Positions 59,851 to 64,000 of a stretch of 64,000 bases of DNA are shown in pieces. The notes below the pieces were generated by a model. That model made no database searches. It was given only the letters and a program-made list of their open reading frames with translations, and was not told the DNA's origin. Position numbers and translations under genes: made by a program. The stretch is from positions 25,821,745 through 25,885,744 of the forward strand of contig NC_053127.1 of assembly GCF_010015445.1 (NCBI RefSeq). The letters are read 5' to 3'. The stretch is from Perca fluviatilis. Taxonomy: Eukaryota; Chordata; Actinopteri; Perciformes; Percidae. Numbering within the stretch: the stretch's first letter is position 1; each line of letters begins with the position of its first letter.

Positions 59851-62800
59851 TTGCCGATATCTAGGGCAATATTTACAGATGTGAGTCCCATAGGGCAAGC
59901 CACATGAGTGGCTTAACAATCACTCATTTTAGTTTAATTCAAGTATCACTTCTCCTCCACAACTAAATGCCCATTACAATTACACATTCAAATTTGTCCA
60001 ATGGATTAAATTATATTTAATACATTGAATTCATTTTTGTTTTTACTTTGGTTCAGACAACATGGTAAAACAGGGGATTTGACAGATTTGTGCTTTGAAT
60101 ATCTACAATTATCTTAAATTCCAGTGTGATGTGCATACAGAGCTTAGCCGAGGTGCCAAAAGCCTTGGGCCCTTATGCAGAGCCACAGATAAGCAACTGC
60201 ATCCTTCCATAAAAGCAGCTGGCTGAATGGAGATCCACAGACTGAAAAAGGCAAATGTTTTTTAATAAGAAATGAGTTGTCCTGAGTGGGAGTCGACATT
60301 AAGAATTTTAGCAACACAACATCATTGTAAGTAGAACTGGCCTCGAAAATGACCTGTGCTTCACAGAAACACTGGCTCAGGGCTGATGTCTAACAGCTTT
60401 TGTCAGTTGACTTGAAAACTTTTGAAACTTTGACTTTCGAAGCAGCATATGGAACATTGTGAGCTGTTCCCTCCTCCCTCCAGCCAAGCTTCCATGCATT
60501 GATTTTCTGTCTAGCTGCAGGAATTAGAACATAGGTAGAGGTCTTGAGGGTGAGGAGTCGCATCACAGTCAATCAATCGGCGAGTCAGTGACAGTATGTC
60601 TTGCTGTCTGTCAGCTTTTCCCTCGGTGGAAAAGAGAGCTGGGAAATTGTTCGAGATCCAAGCTGTACCAGTTCCCAGTATCTCTGTGCCAGTTTGCTGC
60701 AGAGAAATGTGTATTTTAGAGCAGATGGAAAGCAGCCTCTTCGGTCATGTAAAGATTCAAATATTGTCTTTAAGCAGAGTGCACAGTGTACTGCAGACCT
60801 ATCAGGGGTGCATTGTTGCATTAGGAAATAATTTGTTGGGAGTGGCTCAGTGCTAAGGCATAGACATGTACTGGATTGCAGGCTGATCCTCTTTACTATG
60901 CATCAAGAGGTGGAGTCATGTTTGTGACACATTTCCATGTCTGCAGTGAATTGTTATCATGATGAAGTTGTCTGATATGCTGTGATGCATCTAAATGCGG
61001 CACCCTTGAAACTGTGTTTATGTAAGTGACCCATGGCGCAGATGAGGAGACATGTGTCTAATGCCAGAGGGGGAGTGAAGCTATTATCAGTAATAAGAGA
61101 GTACCATGAAAAAAAGAGAGATCCGGTAACATTAAAAGCAATTTTGGAGAGGAAGAGCAAAGGAGACGTACAGGGGGATGGAGGGGGATAGGCTGGGGGT
61201 GGGGGGGAGCGAGGTGTGGGGGGATGGAAAAAGAGAAAGGTTAAGAGGATTGGCAGGTTCCTGCAGTAGAGTTGTTGCTAGGGAACGCCATGTGACCTGT
61301 TGCCTGGCAACACTGTCTAACTGAGAGATTGCTGCAGCAGCCGCACCCTCCATCAGCAGGGAGTGGGCGAAGGCAGTTTCCATGGCAACCGGTCATATCT
61401 CTGAATGGAAGATTTAGAGACAGAAAAAAAAAGGAGTAGGGACTCGGCAAGGGCAGGTATTAAAAAGAAAAGAAAGGGCATACAGTAATTTCAAATGAAA
61501 TAATGTAGGAAAGAATGGTTTACTGTAGGTAGATGTGTCTCATGCAGAATACGTTTGATGTGCCGCATATATTTATACAAGCACTACACGACAGATTTCA
61601 GATCAGATTTGTGCATGTGCTACAAAGCACCGGAGGGATTCATTTTAGATGGAACCGTAGCTTGGACTAGACAGGAAATAGCATAGCCTATTTTAAATGT
61701 AGGATGTCAGGTTACACAAAAGGAGGCTTCAAACACCCACATATCTAAATCAGGTGGCATGGCAACCTCCTCACAAGGAACTGCCCTGACCTGCTTACCA
61801 GCAGTTACACAATAATCTGTTTTAGATGCGTGTTAGCTGTGAAATATAGGCTAATATGAAGACATGGCAGAGTTAGAAATAATCCTCCATGTTAGAGAAA
61901 CAGTGGCACAGGGGAAGCAAAGCTCTTCATAGTTGTACCGACATATATCTCAGATTAATACCTGGGCCAGGATTCTAATTAACAGTGTCAAGGTTTTAGA
62001 TTTGTCACAGCCAGTGCAGAGAGCACTGGGAAGTCCCAAGACGCAGGGACAATATTCACTTGATTAGACGCTGCACAGCCACTTGACATTTTAGCTCATT
62101 TGGTCATGCATAGGGACATGAACTGCTCTGGTCCCATCATGTGTACATAAGCCAAACACTGTACTGATCGTGTACAATTTTGGCACTGCAGGAACAACAT
62201 AATTATAGTGCAGTATGCATCTTTACTACCAGTCCAGTTATCAGCACAGGTTTAATTATATCTTAGGTCTTTTTTTTAATACAATAATCACTATTATTTA
62301 AGATAATGTGGCCACACACTTTGATAAAATGAAGATATCTAAAAAATGACTGGACACATTTCTTTAAAATTCTTGTGAATTTGCTGCAGAGGATAAAGCC
62401 TAATGTTTCAGTGAACCCCTGACCTTTAATCTGGCACCTCCATCAGACTTTGTCGATTGGAATTTGACTGAGCACGTCCAAACTTCCCAGAGGATGAACC
62501 CTTTCCATTTTGTGCACTCATTGACCTTTCTTCTCCATAATGTAAGCTTTGCACACAAAATATTTTAAGATCTAATAGACATACTGTAGTGTCATGGAAT
62601 TTGCTGAACACAGTCATGCTCCCAAAGGCAAACACCTTTTGTATTTTAAAGGAAAAATCCAGTATATTTTAACCTGGCAAATTGTTCAAATATATTTTAT
62701 AAAAAGCCAGCAAGTTGCCCCAGATGTTGATCCCTGTGCAGTTAGCCAGCATGGCTATCCCAGAGTGCTAATTCCTGTTTTTACATTTGGTTGGGCTCAG

Positions 62801-64000
62801 AGACAATCGTCTGAGATTATTAATGTAAAAATCGATGTTTATTTGGAAAGCTGTAGGAGGCTCTCGCAGCATTTCCCGATCTATGTTTTGTTGTCCTTGT
62901 TAGCCTGAATCTCTATAGAGGTGCCAATATTCAATCCCTGCCATAGATTAGGTTTAATGCCATGCTTTCAAATCACAGGGTTACATACAGAAAGAAAGAC
63001 AGACCCTTGTTTTTTTAAATAATCTATCAATACAATACTGTCTAAATAAAGTATTCCCAAACTCTACATGACAGAGCATTACCTCACCTTCCTTTTAATA
63101 GCAGCATCAGGTAATGGGAAATGGAGGTGCATTGTGTACAGCAATGATATGCACTGCATTACTGGCTAAATAAACTCATCCACATTCTGCCTCACAGTAT
63201 TTTGCACATCTCCTTTACCTCACCGGCTGTATTTTCAGTTCATTTTAAGCATGCTTGTCCTCCTCCTCCACATGAGAAGCAATCTTCCTTACCTAACCAT
63301 TGACAGCCATTGAATGGGACTTATTTAAAATACCAGATCCTCTTCCTGGGTTTAATACCCAGATTAAATAGAAATAGAAAAACCATACCATCAAATGTCA
63401 TAATCCTCAGAAACAGACTAGCATTACAGTATTACAGCACTAACTCCACTAATGGTAAGCTAACATGATAACATCTGACACTGACTAATCATTAAACAAG
63501 CTAAATGGCATGGGTCAATTAGCAGCATTTGGCTTGTTTGTATTTAAAACACATTTAACATGAGACAAAATGATAATAAAACACTAAACTAAAACAAAGC
63601 TCAACTAAATCTGGATTGTCAGCAGTCAAGGCCTGTTTCATTTTTTATCCTGCTCCTTCACATGGTAATTATTTAATGTCATTTAAAAATGAATACTTCT
63701 ACGTCACAATGGTACACTGCTGCTTTGTTTCTAAAAGCCACAACATCCGTCCTCTCCTGCTATATTTTAAACATCAATGACTGACCAAGTTATTATATGA
63801 TCAATTTTCAGTGACTCATGGTTCAATAATATATAATGGCACTCTGTGAAAGGCTGTGTATGGTCTTTGCAGGAGCTTTACAGAGCTAAATATTGAGCAG
63901 TGTGGTACTGTCCATTACATCTGCTCTTATTATAGTCTACACATTTAATGTATTCTCATGCTCGATGAGCTCATTTGTAAGGACTCAGTGGTACACTGTG

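Larger units (their letters stand above)
58527..64000 (+). other. Start of the intron after alpha constant exon 2
   Basis: Runs off the window. It contains the SINE-like sequence at 58790, a MITE at 59360, and GA/G-rich patches at 61160-61240. No coding exon was found. Enhancers might lie here but none can be identified by eye. Confidence 0.7.

Noticed and set aside
58527..64000. Alpha constant exon 3
   Set aside because: Looked for coding matches to the KYGPGNPK, PDKFIIPGSP and TFGKK regions by eye and found none. It probably lies beyond the window.

Overview
This is genomic DNA from a ray-finned (teleost) fish. It has large intronless protocadherin ectodomain exons joined to distant small constant exons, sparse genes, long AT-rich non-coding stretches, microsatellites, and many transposon fragments of fish type (hAT, Tc1, Harbinger, L1). 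No species is claimed.

The window covers part of a clustered protocadherin (Pcdh) locus, with every gene on the + strand. First comes a complete single-variable-exon protocadherin: variable exon 18015-20549 and its own three constant exons at 22417-22478, 22576-22688 and 23051 onward, ending in a polyadenylation signal at 23491. Its constant region is related to those of Pcdh alpha and gamma but equals neither. Its place just 5' of the alpha genes fits the delta subcluster known upstream of alpha in coelacanth and lizard. Next is the alpha subcluster: an ordinary alpha variable exon (28754-31189), an alpha-c2-type variable exon (46655-49202), and alpha constant exons 1 (51997-52055) and 2 (58441-58526). 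Alpha constant exon 3 was not found and should lie beyond the right edge. Only two alpha variable exons are visible, an unusually small array.

In this type of locus each alpha variable exon, with its own promoter, encodes a signal peptide, six cadherin repeats, a transmembrane helix and a short private tail, and is spliced to the shared constant exons. All junctions seen here are compatible: variable exons end after a complete GAG codon, and the constant exons run in phases 0, 2 and 1. The upstream delta-like gene uses the same phases. The alpha-c2 exon is broken by about 500 bases of poly-G/poly-A sequence (46814-47313) that replaces most of EC1 and EC2; this looks like an assembly or base-calling fault.

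The left 17.7 kb contains no recognised gene. It holds a palindromic element, a 21-bp minisatellite, nested hAT elements, a hAT relic with a BED-finger-like ORF, and several MITE-like elements. The introns hold an internally deleted Tc1 element, more hAT MITEs, a strong 33-bp hairpin, and, in the alpha constant intron, a Harbinger transposon invaded by two LINE fragments. The last 5.5 kb is the intron after alpha constant exon 2.
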